A stretch of DNA of 32,993 nt from Candidatus Curtissbacteria bacterium RIFCSPLOWO2_02_FULL_40_11 (GTDB lineage: Bacteria; Patescibacteriota; Microgenomatia; Curtissbacterales; GWA2-41-24). The notes below the pieces were generated by a model that saw only the letters and a list, made by a program, of their open reading frames with translations, was not told the DNA's origin and did no database searches. Both the position numbers and the translations under genes were made by a program. Positions 15,214 to 22,218 of the stretch are shown one piece after another. Where the stretch lies: the NCBI GenBank assembly GCA_001776505.1, contig MFBV01000006.1, positions 21,507-54,499 on the forward strand. Direction: 5' to 3'. Position 1 is the first letter of the stretch, and each line of letters starts with the position of its first letter.

Positions 15214-15639
15214 TTACTTTGCTAGTGCCCTCAACAGTTCTCCTGGACTTACTACCACAAAAGGAAGTACAGCCTCTTTAACCTTTTTAGTTAAAAAATG
15301 TTTCCTGTCAAGAGTAACAAGGAAATCTACTTTTGTTTTTCTTGCTCCTTCAAGAACATGGATATCTTTTTTGTCAATTATCTTTGAATAATGTGATTCT
15401 GCACTGCGCTTATAAATGGTGACTATCTGTGGATTTAAGTCCACCATCAATTCGTAAAAACGAAGGCGCACGGAAATAGGTTCTTTTTCTCGAACGTTAC
15501 GTTCCGCTTCACGCAAGACTTGTCTTGTCGCATACAAAGTGACCTTTTTCTTCTTAATCAGTTCGCAAACAATACTAGAGCCTCCGGACACTGAACGAGC
15601 AGCAGAAAAGTAAACGTTAGCATCTAGGAAAACACGCAT
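15214..15639 (-). CDS. PIN-domain ribonuclease toxin
   Basis: A 141-residue protein with the PIN fold, Mg-dependent RNases used as toxins in type II toxin-antitoxin pairs. The N-terminal MRVFLDANVYFSA gives the first catalytic Asp. A central Glu lies in LREAERNV, and the C-terminal acidic cluster is in DKKDIHVLEGARKTKVDFLV, with TLDRKHF after it. The track starts at GTG 15642, but ATG 15639 right behind it gives the standard beginning. The antitoxin stop is immediately upstream. Together with the Phd-like partner it reads as a complete pair; the target RNA is unknown. The 3' end abuts a repeat cluster. Confidence 0.85.
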   Translation of the reverse strand: MRVFLDANVYFSAARSVSGGSSIVCELIKKKKVTLYATRQVLREAERNVREKEPISVRLRFYELMVDLNPQIVTIYKRSAESHYSKIIDKKDIHVLEGARKTKVDFLVTLDRKHFLTKKVKEAVLPFVVVSPGELLRALAK

Positions 15640-15642
15640 CAC

Positions 15643-15906
15643 TTACGAGGCTAGGAGTTTATTAGCAATTGCTTGCTCTTTAGTACTTAAACGGTCTTCT
15701 TTTTCGAACTGGCGAATACGTTTATTGGTATAGAGCTCGATGTCGCTATCGTCGCCAATGAAAAGCTGATAATCCTCAAGCGGCACCAGGACAGCAACTG
15801 CCTTATCTTTACGTTTGATTAAAAAACGATCTTTATTATAAATAGACCTGTCGATGACTTGGCCTATCTTCTTTCTCAGATCTAGCATTGTAATTGCCTG
15901 TAACAT
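15643..15906 (-). CDS. Phd/YefM-type antitoxin
   Basis: An 87-residue protein with the Phd/YefM (prevent-host-death) pattern: LRKKIGQVIDRSIYNKDRFL, then IKRKDKAVAVLVPLEDYQ. In this family the N-terminal part dimerises and binds the operator, and the variable charged C-terminus wraps the toxin. ATG 15906 is preferred because GGTGGA lies a few nt upstream; TTG 15918 (track) or GTG 15915 would add three to four residues and be almost leaderless. The stop codon is next to the toxin start, so the two are coupled. Autorepression is expected for the family. Confidence 0.85.
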   Translation of the reverse strand: MLQAITMLDLRKKIGQVIDRSIYNKDRFLIKRKDKAVAVLVPLEDYQLFIGDDSDIELYTNKRIRQFEKEDRLSTKEQAIANKLLAS

Positions 15907-15929
15907 GTCGTCCACCAACTATCACAATT

Positions 15930-15958
15930 ATAATAGTTGATATAGTTTACTCTGTCAA
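15930..15958 (-). promoter_or_regulatory. Promoter of the toxin-antitoxin operon
   Basis: On the minus strand TTGACA (15958-15953), a 17-nt spacer and TATTAT (15935-15930), with a start predicted near 15923. The -10 region contains ATAATTGTGATAGTTG-like repeats of TATAATAGTTGATATAG on the plus strand, a plausible operator for the antitoxin. Confidence 0.75.
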
Positions 15959-15974
15959 GTAACCAGGCACTTAT

Positions 15975-16003
15975 TTGACAAATTCCAGCTAAGGCATTAT
16001 TTT
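15975..16003 (+). promoter_or_regulatory. Promoter of the lamin-tail gene
   Basis: TTGACA (15975-15980), 17-nt spacer, TATTTT (15998-16003). The predicted start is near 16010, about 5 nt before ATG 16015. It diverges from the toxin-antitoxin promoter; their -35 boxes are 16 nt apart. Confidence 0.65.
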
Positions 16004-16014
16004 TGATTGTCACT

Positions 16015-16902
16015 ATGGCAAAATTACTTTGCCTGCCCCTTATTATTTTTATATTCTTAATTTTTCCTAAAGAGATACACTCTGACTCCAATATAGTTAT
16101 CAACGAAATAATGTACGATTTAGAGGAATCTGATGAAAAGAGAGAATGGATAGAGTTATTTAATTTAGGTACGGAAGCTATAGATTTAACGTCTTGGCGT
16201 TTCGAGGAAAATGGTGTCCAGCATACCTTGATACTAAAGCAAGGAGACGCTTTTGTTGCGGGAGGCCGGTTTGCTCTGATAGTAGACGATTATGATACGT
16301 TTTTGCAGGATAACCACGGTTTTACTGGCACGGTTTTCGACAGTTCTTTCTCGCTTTCAAACAAAGGGGAAAATTTAAAAATAAGAAACTCCCGCGACGG
16401 AAATATAATTGACGCGATAACCTATTCTTCTGATTTGGGTGCTTCCGGAGATGGAAACTCTCTGCAAAGGAAGTCTGACGGGAGCTGGGTAGCTGCGGCT
16501 CCCACACCGGGTAACCAGAATTCTTCCAAGCCATTGCCATCACCATCGCCGACACCTTCTTCAACATCCAGTAGCAGCAATAAATCATCTTCTACTAAAT
16601 CCACTTCTTCAACTTCAACAAAAGCTTCCCCTAAAGAATCGCCTTCGGCAGCAAAATCAAGTCCGTCAATTTCCAGAACTTTAGGAGAAAAAAATATATC
16701 AGTCACAAAGCTATTACCATCTAGCACGCCCTCAGCATCGCCCAAATCACAGGATGAAGCACCACCATCGACCAAAGTAGCCGGTTTTCTAACAGGATTT
16801 GGCGCGTTGTTAGTCGGAGCATCACTGTTCTTCTACTTCTGGTACTATAAAATTAAAAACAAGGCCAAAGACCCCATTGAAGAGAAAAATAGTGACAGTT
16901 AA
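16015..16902 (+). CDS. Exported, membrane-anchored lamin-tail domain protein
   Basis: A 295-residue surface protein. A signal peptide (about 1-21, LLCLPLIIFIFLIF) leads into a lamin-tail domain (LTD) of about 120 residues: IVINEIMYD, EWIELFNLGTEAIDLTSW, FSLSNKGENLKI and GDGNSLQRK are all typical LTD strands. A low-complexity Ser/Thr/Pro/Lys linker of about 85 residues follows, then one C-terminal helix (FLTGFGALLVGASLFFYFWY) with a basic tail, anchoring it with the LTD outside. LTD proteins are thought to bind envelope or extracellular partners. The track starts at TTG 16003, but ATG 16015 fits the promoter better. It overlaps the VanZ-like gene. Confidence 0.85.
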   Translation: MAKLLCLPLIIFIFLIFPKEIHSDSNIVINEIMYDLEESDEKREWIELFNLGTEAIDLTSWRFEENGVQHTLILKQGDAFVAGGRFALIVDDYDTFLQDNHGFTGTVFDSSFSLSNKGENLKIRNSRDGNIIDAITYSSDLGASGDGNSLQRKSDGSWVAAAPTPGNQNSSKPLPSPSPTPSSTSSSSNKSSSTKSTSSTSTKASPKESPSAAKSSPSISRTLGEKNISVTKLLPSSTPSASPKSQDEAPPSTKVAGFLTGFGALLVGASLFFYFWYYKIKNKAKDPIEEKNSDS

Positions 16903-17269
16903 AAATCCAACGCAACTTGCAATTTGGTTTCCGCCTTTACTGTGGGCAGTCGTAATATTTACTCTTTCATCGCTGGAAACCATAAAAGTAACAGAACTTT
17001 TCTTTTGGGATTTTTTACTTAAAAAGAGCGCGCATGTTTTAGAATATGCTGTTTTATTTACGCTTACTTTTAGAGCTACAAGGAGAAACTGGTTTTTAAC
17101 CTACGCCCTGTGTATCATTTACGCAACATCAGACGAATTTCACCAGAGCTTCGTTGCTGGAAGGACGGCATCTGTTTTTGATTTGGTATTTGATGTTTCT
17201 GGAATGAATATTGCAAGCTATATAATATGGAAGTTATATCCAAGTCACCGCAAGAAACAAGAAAGATAG
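16892..17269 (+). CDS. VanZ-like membrane protein
   Basis: A 125-130 residue protein of the VanZ family with four hydrophobic segments. Family landmarks are FFWDFLLKKSAHVLEYAVLF (His and Glu in HVLEY) and the SDEFHQSFVAGRTASVFDLV block with its DEFHQ, GR and D residues. VanZ-type proteins are small envelope proteins; some confer glycopeptide tolerance, but most have no known role and no resistance should be read into this. GTG 16892 is a reasonable start; the track's TTG 16877 would add five residues. It overlaps both neighbours (LTD gene by about 11-26 nt, tsaE by 43 nt). Confidence 0.8.
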   Translation: MTVKNPTQLAIWFPPLLWAVVIFTLSSLETIKVTELFFWDFLLKKSAHVLEYAVLFTLTFRATRRNWFLTYALCIIYATSDEFHQSFVAGRTASVFDLVFDVSGMNIASYIIWKLYPSHRKKQER

Positions 17270-17655
17270 CCAAACAATTGGGCAGAAATCTCAAGCTTGG
17301 AGACATAGTGGCTCTATATGGAGAATTGGGAGCGGGTAAGACTGTATTTATCCAAGGATTAGCCGAAGGCTTAAATATAAAGGGGAAAATCACATCACCC
17401 ACTTTTGTTTTTGAAAAACGGTACCCCGTTATTATCGGAAACAGACATGGTATTTTTCACCATCTGGATTTGTACCGCGGTGATTCTATCAAAGAGCTTC
17501 TAAGTTTAGGCCTTGAAGAAATTTTTTCCGGTGATTCAATTGTCGTTTTGGAATGGGCTGATAAAATTAAAGAAGAGCTACCAAAAAAAAGGATCGATAT
17601 CAGTATTGAAGTTTTAGATGAAAAATCACGAAGAATCTCAATCAAAAGAAATTGA
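17227..17655 (+). CDS. tsaE: tRNA t6A biosynthesis ATPase TsaE
   Basis: ATPase that drives the TsaBDE complex in making N6-threonylcarbamoyladenosine at tRNA position 37. The 142-residue protein has the whole family pattern: Walker A GELGAGKT (32-39), switch TSPTFV (56-61), HLDLYR with D81, and VLEWADKI with E109-W110. The gene lies 43 nt into the end of the VanZ-like gene and overlaps tsaC by 38 nt. These large overlaps indicate translational coupling. A TATAAT directly touches the ATG but is too close to serve this start. Confidence 0.93.
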   Translation: MEVISKSPQETRKIAKQLGRNLKLGDIVALYGELGAGKTVFIQGLAEGLNIKGKITSPTFVFEKRYPVIIGNRHGIFHHLDLYRGDSIKELLSLGLEEIFSGDSIVVLEWADKIKEELPKKRIDISIEVLDEKSRRISIKRN

Positions 17656-18178
17656 GCAGGCAGTAAAAATCCTGAGAAGTGGTGGGGTGGTAATATTCCC
17701 TACGGATACTGTTTACGGTATAGGTTGTCGTTACGATTTTCCGCATTCAGTTCAAAGAATCAAGAATATAAAAAAATCTACTCAGAATTTCCCTGTGCTG
17801 ATTGTAAATATTAATCAGGCTCATAAACTGGCAAACATGACCCCCTCAGCTATGCACCTTGTAAACAAACATTGGCCTGGAGGGTTAACCATTTTAGTTC
17901 ATAAAAAATCAGACGAAGAAAAAATAGGTCTTCGTATTCCCGCCTCAGATTTGGTTATAAGCATAATTAACAGACTTCAAGTGCCTATCATTGGTACTTC
18001 TGCTAACTTCCATCGACAACCAAGTGTTACAAAATTTGAAAATTTAGACGAGAGACTAGTTAAACTTGCAGATTACGTTATCAAAGGAGAATGCATCTAT
18101 AAAGTTGAATCAACAGTTGTTGATGCTACAGTTAATCCGGTTAAAATTTTGCGCGAAGGTTTAGTGAAAATCCGATGA
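17618..18178 (+). CDS. tsaC: Threonylcarbamoyl-AMP synthase TsaC/Sua5-YrdC
   Basis: Makes threonylcarbamoyl-AMP from threonine, bicarbonate and ATP, the first step of tRNA t6A synthesis. The YrdC-fold signatures are clear: GGVVIFPTDTVYGIGC (about 26-41), a KIGLRIPAS block, PIIGTSAN and the C-terminal ESTVVD followed by ILREG. At 186 aa it is the short TsaC form without the Sua5 C-terminal domain. It overlaps tsaE by 38 nt and tsaB by 4 nt, so three t6A genes are read together; tsaD is not in the window. Confidence 0.93.
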   Translation: MKNHEESQSKEIEQAVKILRSGGVVIFPTDTVYGIGCRYDFPHSVQRIKNIKKSTQNFPVLIVNINQAHKLANMTPSAMHLVNKHWPGGLTILVHKKSDEEKIGLRIPASDLVISIINRLQVPIIGTSANFHRQPSVTKFENLDERLVKLADYVIKGECIYKVESTVVDATVNPVKILREGLVKIR

Positions 18179-18498
18179 AGCTGAAGATAGAAAGCACAAA
18201 TCCGAAAAAGATCTCGGTAAAATTATTTAAAGGAAATAAGAAACTAGGTTATCTTTCAAAAAATCAAAAAGTAGGATCTCAGGTACTTCTACCTATGATA
18301 ATAAAGGTTCTCAAGCAAAACGAAATTAAGTTTTCCGACGTTACTTCAATCGAAGTTGATACCGGACCAGGGTCATTCACGGGAACTCGTGTGGGTGTAG
18401 CTATTGCTAATGCCTTAGGTTATGCACTCAAAATTCCTGTCAATGGTAAAAAAGGTAAAATAGCCCTGCCTAGATACGCAAAAAGTAAATTTGATTAA
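18175..18498 (+). CDS. tsaB: Minimal TsaB-like t6A complex subunit
   Basis: Only 107 residues, against about 220-230 for typical TsaB. The diagnostic DTGPGSFTGTRVGVAIANAL (about 62-81) is intact, so this is the N-terminal half of the ASKHA-fold protein. TsaB scaffolds TsaD in the t6A complex and has no catalysis of its own. The usual opening with an Asp-Thr motif is changed to LKIESTNPKKISV. The stop is followed after one base by the next ATG, and no frameshift signal or leftover C-terminal coding sequence is seen, so the short form appears genuine rather than broken. Confidence 0.82.
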   Translation: MKLKIESTNPKKISVKLFKGNKKLGYLSKNQKVGSQVLLPMIIKVLKQNEIKFSDVTSIEVDTGPGSFTGTRVGVAIANALGYALKIPVNGKKGKIALPRYAKSKFD

Positions 18499-18499
18499 A

Positions 18500-19408
18500 A
18501 TGAATGTTTTAGTAACTGGTGGCGCTGGATTCATTGGGTCTCATGTTGTAAGGTTTCTCCTTGAAGATGGTTATCAAGTAAAAGTCGTTGACAATTTATC
18601 ACGCGGGAATAAGGAAAGTGTCGATTCACGCGCTGAATTAATCGTTGCCGATATTAATAATTCAAAAAAAGTTAAAGAGGCACTAAAAGGAGTTGACGCC
18701 GTTATTCACATGGCAGGGCTGATTGTTGTTCCTGAATCTGTCAAAGATCCGATCAAATACTGCGAAAACAATGTCATTGGCGCGGTTAGTTTAATAGAGT
18801 CAATGCGCAAAGCGGGAGTTAAAAAAATAATTTTTTCGTCTTCAGCTTGCGTCTATGGAACACCGGACAAGCTTCCTATCAAAGAAGATGCGCCTGTCAG
18901 GCCGGATAATCCTTATGGTGCCTCCAAAGCATCTATTGAAACCTTCTTGCAAACTTACAATGTTATTCACGGATTTGATTCAATTATTCTTCGTTATTTC
19001 AACCCTTATGGCCCAGGGGAAGAACACGTGCCGGAAACTCATGCAATCCCCAATTTTATTAAGGCAACACTCGCTAAAAAACCGATTCCACTTTATTGGC
19101 AAGGGGAACAAATTAGAGATTTTATTTATATTGAGGATCTTGCAAGAGCGCATATCGATGTTTTAGACCAAAAAGGATATCAAGTCTTTAATATCGGAAC
19201 GGAAAAAGGCATTAAAGTCAAAGATGTAATTAGTGAAATTTTTAAAATAGTGGGTTACGAAGTACCGATCAAAGATTTAGGCGAAAGACTTGGCGATGTC
19301 CACGCCAATTTCGCTTCAAGCGAAAAACTCAAAAAAGCAGTAGGATGGAGGCCAAAAGTCGAACTTAAAGATGGTCTGAAGCGCACTGTAGACTATTACG
19401 AAAGTTAA
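18500..19408 (+). CDS. NAD-dependent sugar-nucleotide epimerase (GalE-like)
   Basis: An extended short-chain dehydrogenase of 302 residues, most like UDP-glucose/UDP-N-acetylglucosamine 4-epimerases. It has the NAD site VTGGAGFIGSHVV, the SSSACVYG block, the catalytic pair in NPYGASK (Tyr, Lys), LRYFNPYGPG, and RDFIYIEDLARAH. ATG 18500 begins exactly at the Rossmann strand (MNVLVTGG); the track's TTG 18491 adds only MIK. It ends the t6A operon but belongs functionally with the sugar-nucleotide genes further right. The exact epimerisation cannot be decided from sequence. Confidence 0.85.
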   Translation: MNVLVTGGAGFIGSHVVRFLLEDGYQVKVVDNLSRGNKESVDSRAELIVADINNSKKVKEALKGVDAVIHMAGLIVVPESVKDPIKYCENNVIGAVSLIESMRKAGVKKIIFSSSACVYGTPDKLPIKEDAPVRPDNPYGASKASIETFLQTYNVIHGFDSIILRYFNPYGPGEEHVPETHAIPNFIKATLAKKPIPLYWQGEQIRDFIYIEDLARAHIDVLDQKGYQVFNIGTEKGIKVKDVISEIFKIVGYEVPIKDLGERLGDVHANFASSEKLKKAVGWRPKVELKDGLKRTVDYYES

Positions 19409-19458
19409 AAATAATTTCTCCCGGCCAGCATTATTAAATAATCTATTGTCTTACACAC

Positions 19459-19487
19459 TTGACACGATTGGGAAAGTATTGTTTCAT
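19459..19487 (+). promoter_or_regulatory. Promoter of the lipase-like gene
   Basis: TTGACA (19459-19464), 17-nt spacer, TTTCAT (19482-19487). The first bases of the -35 are the TTG the ORF track uses as start codon. The predicted transcription start (about 19494) touches the next TTG at 19495, arguing that translation starts there. Confidence 0.5.
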
Positions 19488-19494
19488 TTCTCCA

Positions 19495-21732
19495 TTGAAA
19501 CTTCCACTTGTTCTTCTTAATCTTGCAGTCTTTTTTACGGCAGCACTTGTAGCGGCCTTGTTCGGCTCGGTTCATGCAGAAGACCTAAAGCCCGAGTTGG
19601 TATGGCAAAGAAGCACGGAAGAGCCCGGCAAAGTTGTTCAGGAAACGTCCATCGGCTCAAAAGTTAATGAAGCCTTAAACCTTCCTCTTGATCCAAACCA
19701 AGTAGTTTTTGATAACGGCGTTTACAATTCTAATGCAAACGGATCTTCTATCCCGTCTCACATTTCCTACGCCTCGTGGAGACAATACTCGTCAAATGGC
19801 GCTAGTTGCGGACCAATTTTCGACCTCAGACATTTTCAGGCGAAATTCAATTTAGGAAATCATATTGATATTTCAAAAATCGAAAACTTTATCCTCAGAA
19901 GCCCTTACTACCCGGGGAATACTTTCCCAATAAACGACAATGCTTATATTTACTTGAACGGCAATGAAATCTCGAAACTCGGTACTAGTTACGGTGCAGC
20001 AAATTTAGGTTTTAACGGAACGGCGCCATATGCCAATGAAACTGATGGCTGGTTTGCTAATGGTAATCTTGGGCTCATTCCTGTCCAGTTTTTAAAACAT
20101 GGTGAGAATGTAATAGATATTGTTGCTGGTGAGTGGTGTCTCTGGGGAGGAATGGGCAAATTGGAACTGGTTCTGGAAATCGACGGCCCAATTCCGCCGC
20201 CTCAACCCGACCCGGTAATAATTGTGCCAGGAATCGTCGCTTCTTTCAATTGGGAAGTTTTGGGTGACTTTGTTGATTTTACGGATGCAAATTGGTCATG
20301 GTCACCGGGCGCCGAAAATGCCTGGAAAGATTTCCAGAGATCATTGGAGCTTGCAGGTCTTGTCGAGAACCAGGATTATTTCGTGGCATTTTATGATTGG
20401 CGCAAAACTAATGATTGGACAACCAGCACCGATTTTCAGCCGCAAGATTACTTGAGAGCGAAAATAGACGAGGCGAAAGCAAAAAATCCGCAAGCGCAAA
20501 AAGTCGATATTATTGCCCACAGCTTCGGCGGAATTGTTGCCAGAAGCTACATACAGTCCCCTTTTTACCGAAATGACATTGACCAGCTTATCACTATAGG
20601 AACCCCGCACCAAGGAGCAGCATTTTCTTATTATACTTGGGAAGGCGGAGTTGCACCCCCAACTTGGGATTTAATCACAAGGATAGCTCTTGAAGGTTAC
20701 GCAAAATATTTAGAAGCAAAACATAATAAAGATCGTTTTGATATAGTTCACCAATTTATAAAATCAATAAAAGATCTTTTACCCATTAACTATAATTTCC
20801 TCTACAGACAGGAAGACGGTTCGGAAATTAACTGGCTTGCAATGACCGAAATCAATACGTTTCTCAAAGATGTTTTGACTGCGAACAATGCGGTCGAATT
20901 GATCGTCGGTAAAGGTGTCCAATTAATAAACGTTGCCAGCCAAACCGAGCAAACATGGAGACAAATTGAAGTTGTACCTTATCAAGAAGCTTTTGGTAAA
21001 TTCTGGAAAGACGGTAAGCCGACCGATAATCATCTGGACGAAGCAGGGGATAGAACGGTTCTATACTCCAGCGCCGTTTTACCAGGAGCCCAAGTAATAG
21101 AAGCAGATGGAGACCATTCGGCAATTATTAAAAACGTTTCGGAAGAAATCTTCGCAGAATTGGAAATCCCTTATCAAGAACCAGCGGAATCAACGCCTAT
21201 AATTGAGCGGATATTTGGAATATTCGGAGGTTCTCCTATTGAAATCGAAGTTAGAGATCCAAGTGGCAATTTAGTTGGGGAATCTACTCAAGACCCGGAA
21301 ACCGGCTTCATAATTTTGCTTGTCGAAAATCCGCTGGACGATATTTATCAAATTACAGTCAATGGAACAGACAACGGGACTTACCATTTGACGTTACTTT
21401 GGGCAGACGAAGATTCAACCTTGGAAACGGAAATTTCCGGTTTTTCGACTGCAGGATCGCAAACGACTTACGAAATTGATCTGTCCGATCAGGACAATAT
21501 CTTGGATTTTACAAGGTCGGACACAATTGACAGTTTAATCGAAAATGTACAAACTGCCTACAGTTTAGGTTTAATCAAAAACAAGGGACTCAAAACTTCT
21601 CTTCAAAATACAGCTAAAAATAATTTACCTGCATTTATTAACCACCTTCAAGCACAAAGAGGTAAGGGTGTCGAAGAAAAAGCTGTGAATATTTTTATCG
21701 AGATAGCTAATTATTTAATTAAAAATTTTTAA
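19495..21732 (+). CDS. Exported lipase-like alpha/beta hydrolase with FIMAH-type C-terminus
   Basis: A 745-residue exported protein from TTG 19495, which gives a clean signal peptide (MKLPLVLLNLAVFF... cut after VHA). The N-terminal about 180 residues are beta-rich, with a carbohydrate-binding or jelly-roll look (YIYLNGNEI, HGENVIDIVAG). The hydrolase begins near PVIIVPGIVAS and carries the nucleophile S343 in IIAHSFGGIVAR, the GTPHQGA loop, D519 in AGDRTVLYSS and H541 in DGDHSAII, a complete Ser-Asp-His triad. It resembles LCAT/PGAP1-type lipases. A beta domain follows (EIEVRDPSGNLVGES), and the last about 80 residues look like a FIMAH helical module. Likely cell-surface or secreted; the substrate is unknown. 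Confidence 0.82.
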   Translation: MKLPLVLLNLAVFFTAALVAALFGSVHAEDLKPELVWQRSTEEPGKVVQETSIGSKVNEALNLPLDPNQVVFDNGVYNSNANGSSIPSHISYASWRQYSSNGASCGPIFDLRHFQAKFNLGNHIDISKIENFILRSPYYPGNTFPINDNAYIYLNGNEISKLGTSYGAANLGFNGTAPYANETDGWFANGNLGLIPVQFLKHGENVIDIVAGEWCLWGGMGKLELVLEIDGPIPPPQPDPVIIVPGIVASFNWEVLGDFVDFTDANWSWSPGAENAWKDFQRSLELAGLVENQDYFVAFYDWRKTNDWTTSTDFQPQDYLRAKIDEAKAKNPQAQKVDIIAHSFGGIVARSYIQSPFYRNDIDQLITIGTPHQGAAFSYYTWEGGVAPPTWDLITRIALEGYAKYLEAKHNKDRFDIVHQFIKSIKDLLPINYNFLYRQEDGSEINWLAMTEINTFLKDVLTANNAVELIVGKGVQLINVASQTEQTWRQIEVVPYQEAFGKFWKDGKPTDNHLDEAGDRTVLYSSAVLPGAQVIEADGDHSAIIKNVSEEIFAELEIPYQEPAESTPIIERIFGIFGGSPIEIEVRDPSGNLVGESTQDPETGFIILLVENPLDDIYQITVNGTDNGTYHLTLLWADEDSTLETEISGFSTAGSQTTYEIDLSDQDNILDFTRSDTIDSLIENVQTAYSLGLIKNKGLKTSLQNTAKNNLPAFINHLQAQRGKGVEEKAVNIFIEIANYLIKNF

Positions 21733-21764
21733 AGATTAATAAACAGGTGGATTAAGATATGATG

Positions 21765-21770
21765 TATTAT
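21765..21770 (+). promoter_or_regulatory. -10 box for the 71-aa gene
   Basis: TATTAT (or TATAAA three bases later) 11-13 nt before ATG 21784, preceded by TG. It would give a leader of only about 7 nt. No convincing -35. Confidence 0.4.
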
Positions 21771-21783
21771 AAAGTAAATTTTT

Positions 21784-21999
21784 ATGCAAGCTCGAATTGA
21801 AATCGCTATATTTCTCCTAGTTGTCTTTTCATTACCTCTTGCTGTTATACTTTTCTTTTTGAAAAAGAAGAGACTAGAATTCCGGTGGTATCATTTATTG
21901 ATTAGTATTCTTATCTCATTATTTTTAATTCTTGCCACAATTTATCTGATCTTTGCTGGTCTTTATGCTGGTTTCGAGAAAAGCGGTAAGTTTTGGTAA
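21784..21999 (+). CDS. Small two-helix membrane protein
   Basis: A 71-residue protein with two hydrophobic helices (about 6-28 and 38-64) joined by a short basic loop (FLKKKRLEFRWYH), which would keep the loop in the cytoplasm and both ends outside. The tail is GFEKSGKFW. I do not recognise a family. It has its own -10 box and sits alone after the lipase-like gene, convergent with the minus-strand regulator unit. Expression is supported only by this box and the sensible protein composition. Confidence 0.55.
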   Translation: MQARIEIAIFLLVVFSLPLAVILFFLKKKRLEFRWYHLLISILISLFLILATIYLIFAGLYAGFEKSGKFW

Positions 22000-22032
22000 C
22001 ATAAACACCATTACACGCTTATGTAACTTAAT

Positions 22033-22185
22033 CTAATATTTCTTGTCAACATCGCCAAATTTCTTTACTGTCTTCTCTAAAATAATCTCCTCTTCCGATC
22101 GTACGACCCCCAAAACATAACATGACCCAAATGCACAAAAATTCAAAAACAACTCCGCAAACCCAAAACCCAAATAAAACCTCAT
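22033..22185 (-). CDS. 50-aa small membrane protein downstream of the TrpR-like gene
   Basis: This ORF is below the track's length cut-off. It runs on the minus strand from ATG 22185 to TAG 22035-22033. It begins MRFYLGFGFAELFLNF, continues with a Cys/Gly-containing hydrophobic stretch (CAFGSCYVLGVV) and ends in a charged amphipathic part (EEEIILEKTVKKFGDVDKKY). The pattern is one membrane helix followed by a soluble tail. AAGGA lies 6 nt before the ATG, a proper ribosome-binding site, inside the 3' arm of the 28-bp palindrome. It is the next gene after the TrpR-like regulator. The ORF explains the G-poor plus strand here. No family was recognised. Confidence 0.6.
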   Translation of the reverse strand: MRFYLGFGFAELFLNFCAFGSCYVLGVVRSEEEIILEKTVKKFGDVDKKY

Positions 22186-22190
22186 AGTTT

Positions 22191-22218
22191 TCCTTCGATA
22201 CTCTAGAGTATCGAAGGA
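22191..22218. promoter_or_regulatory. Perfect 28-bp palindrome between TrpR-like gene and small ORF
   Basis: Arms TCCTTCGATACTCT and AGAGTATCGAAGGA, perfect with no loop. It starts on the base after the regulator's stop. The core ATACTCTAGAGTAT is shared with the palindrome at the regulator's own start. As RNA it forms a strong hairpin whose 3' arm contains the AAGGA of the 50-aa ORF. Confidence 0.85.

Noticed and set aside
15197-15391. Plus-strand 64-aa ORF
   Set aside because: It lies mostly antisense to the PIN toxin, whose catalytic motifs decide the strand.
16422-16775. Minus-strand 117-aa acidic ORF
   Set aside because: It is the exact antisense of the Ser/Thr/Pro-rich linker of the lamin-tail protein; its Asp/Glu/Val/Leu runs are what such repeats give on the other strand.
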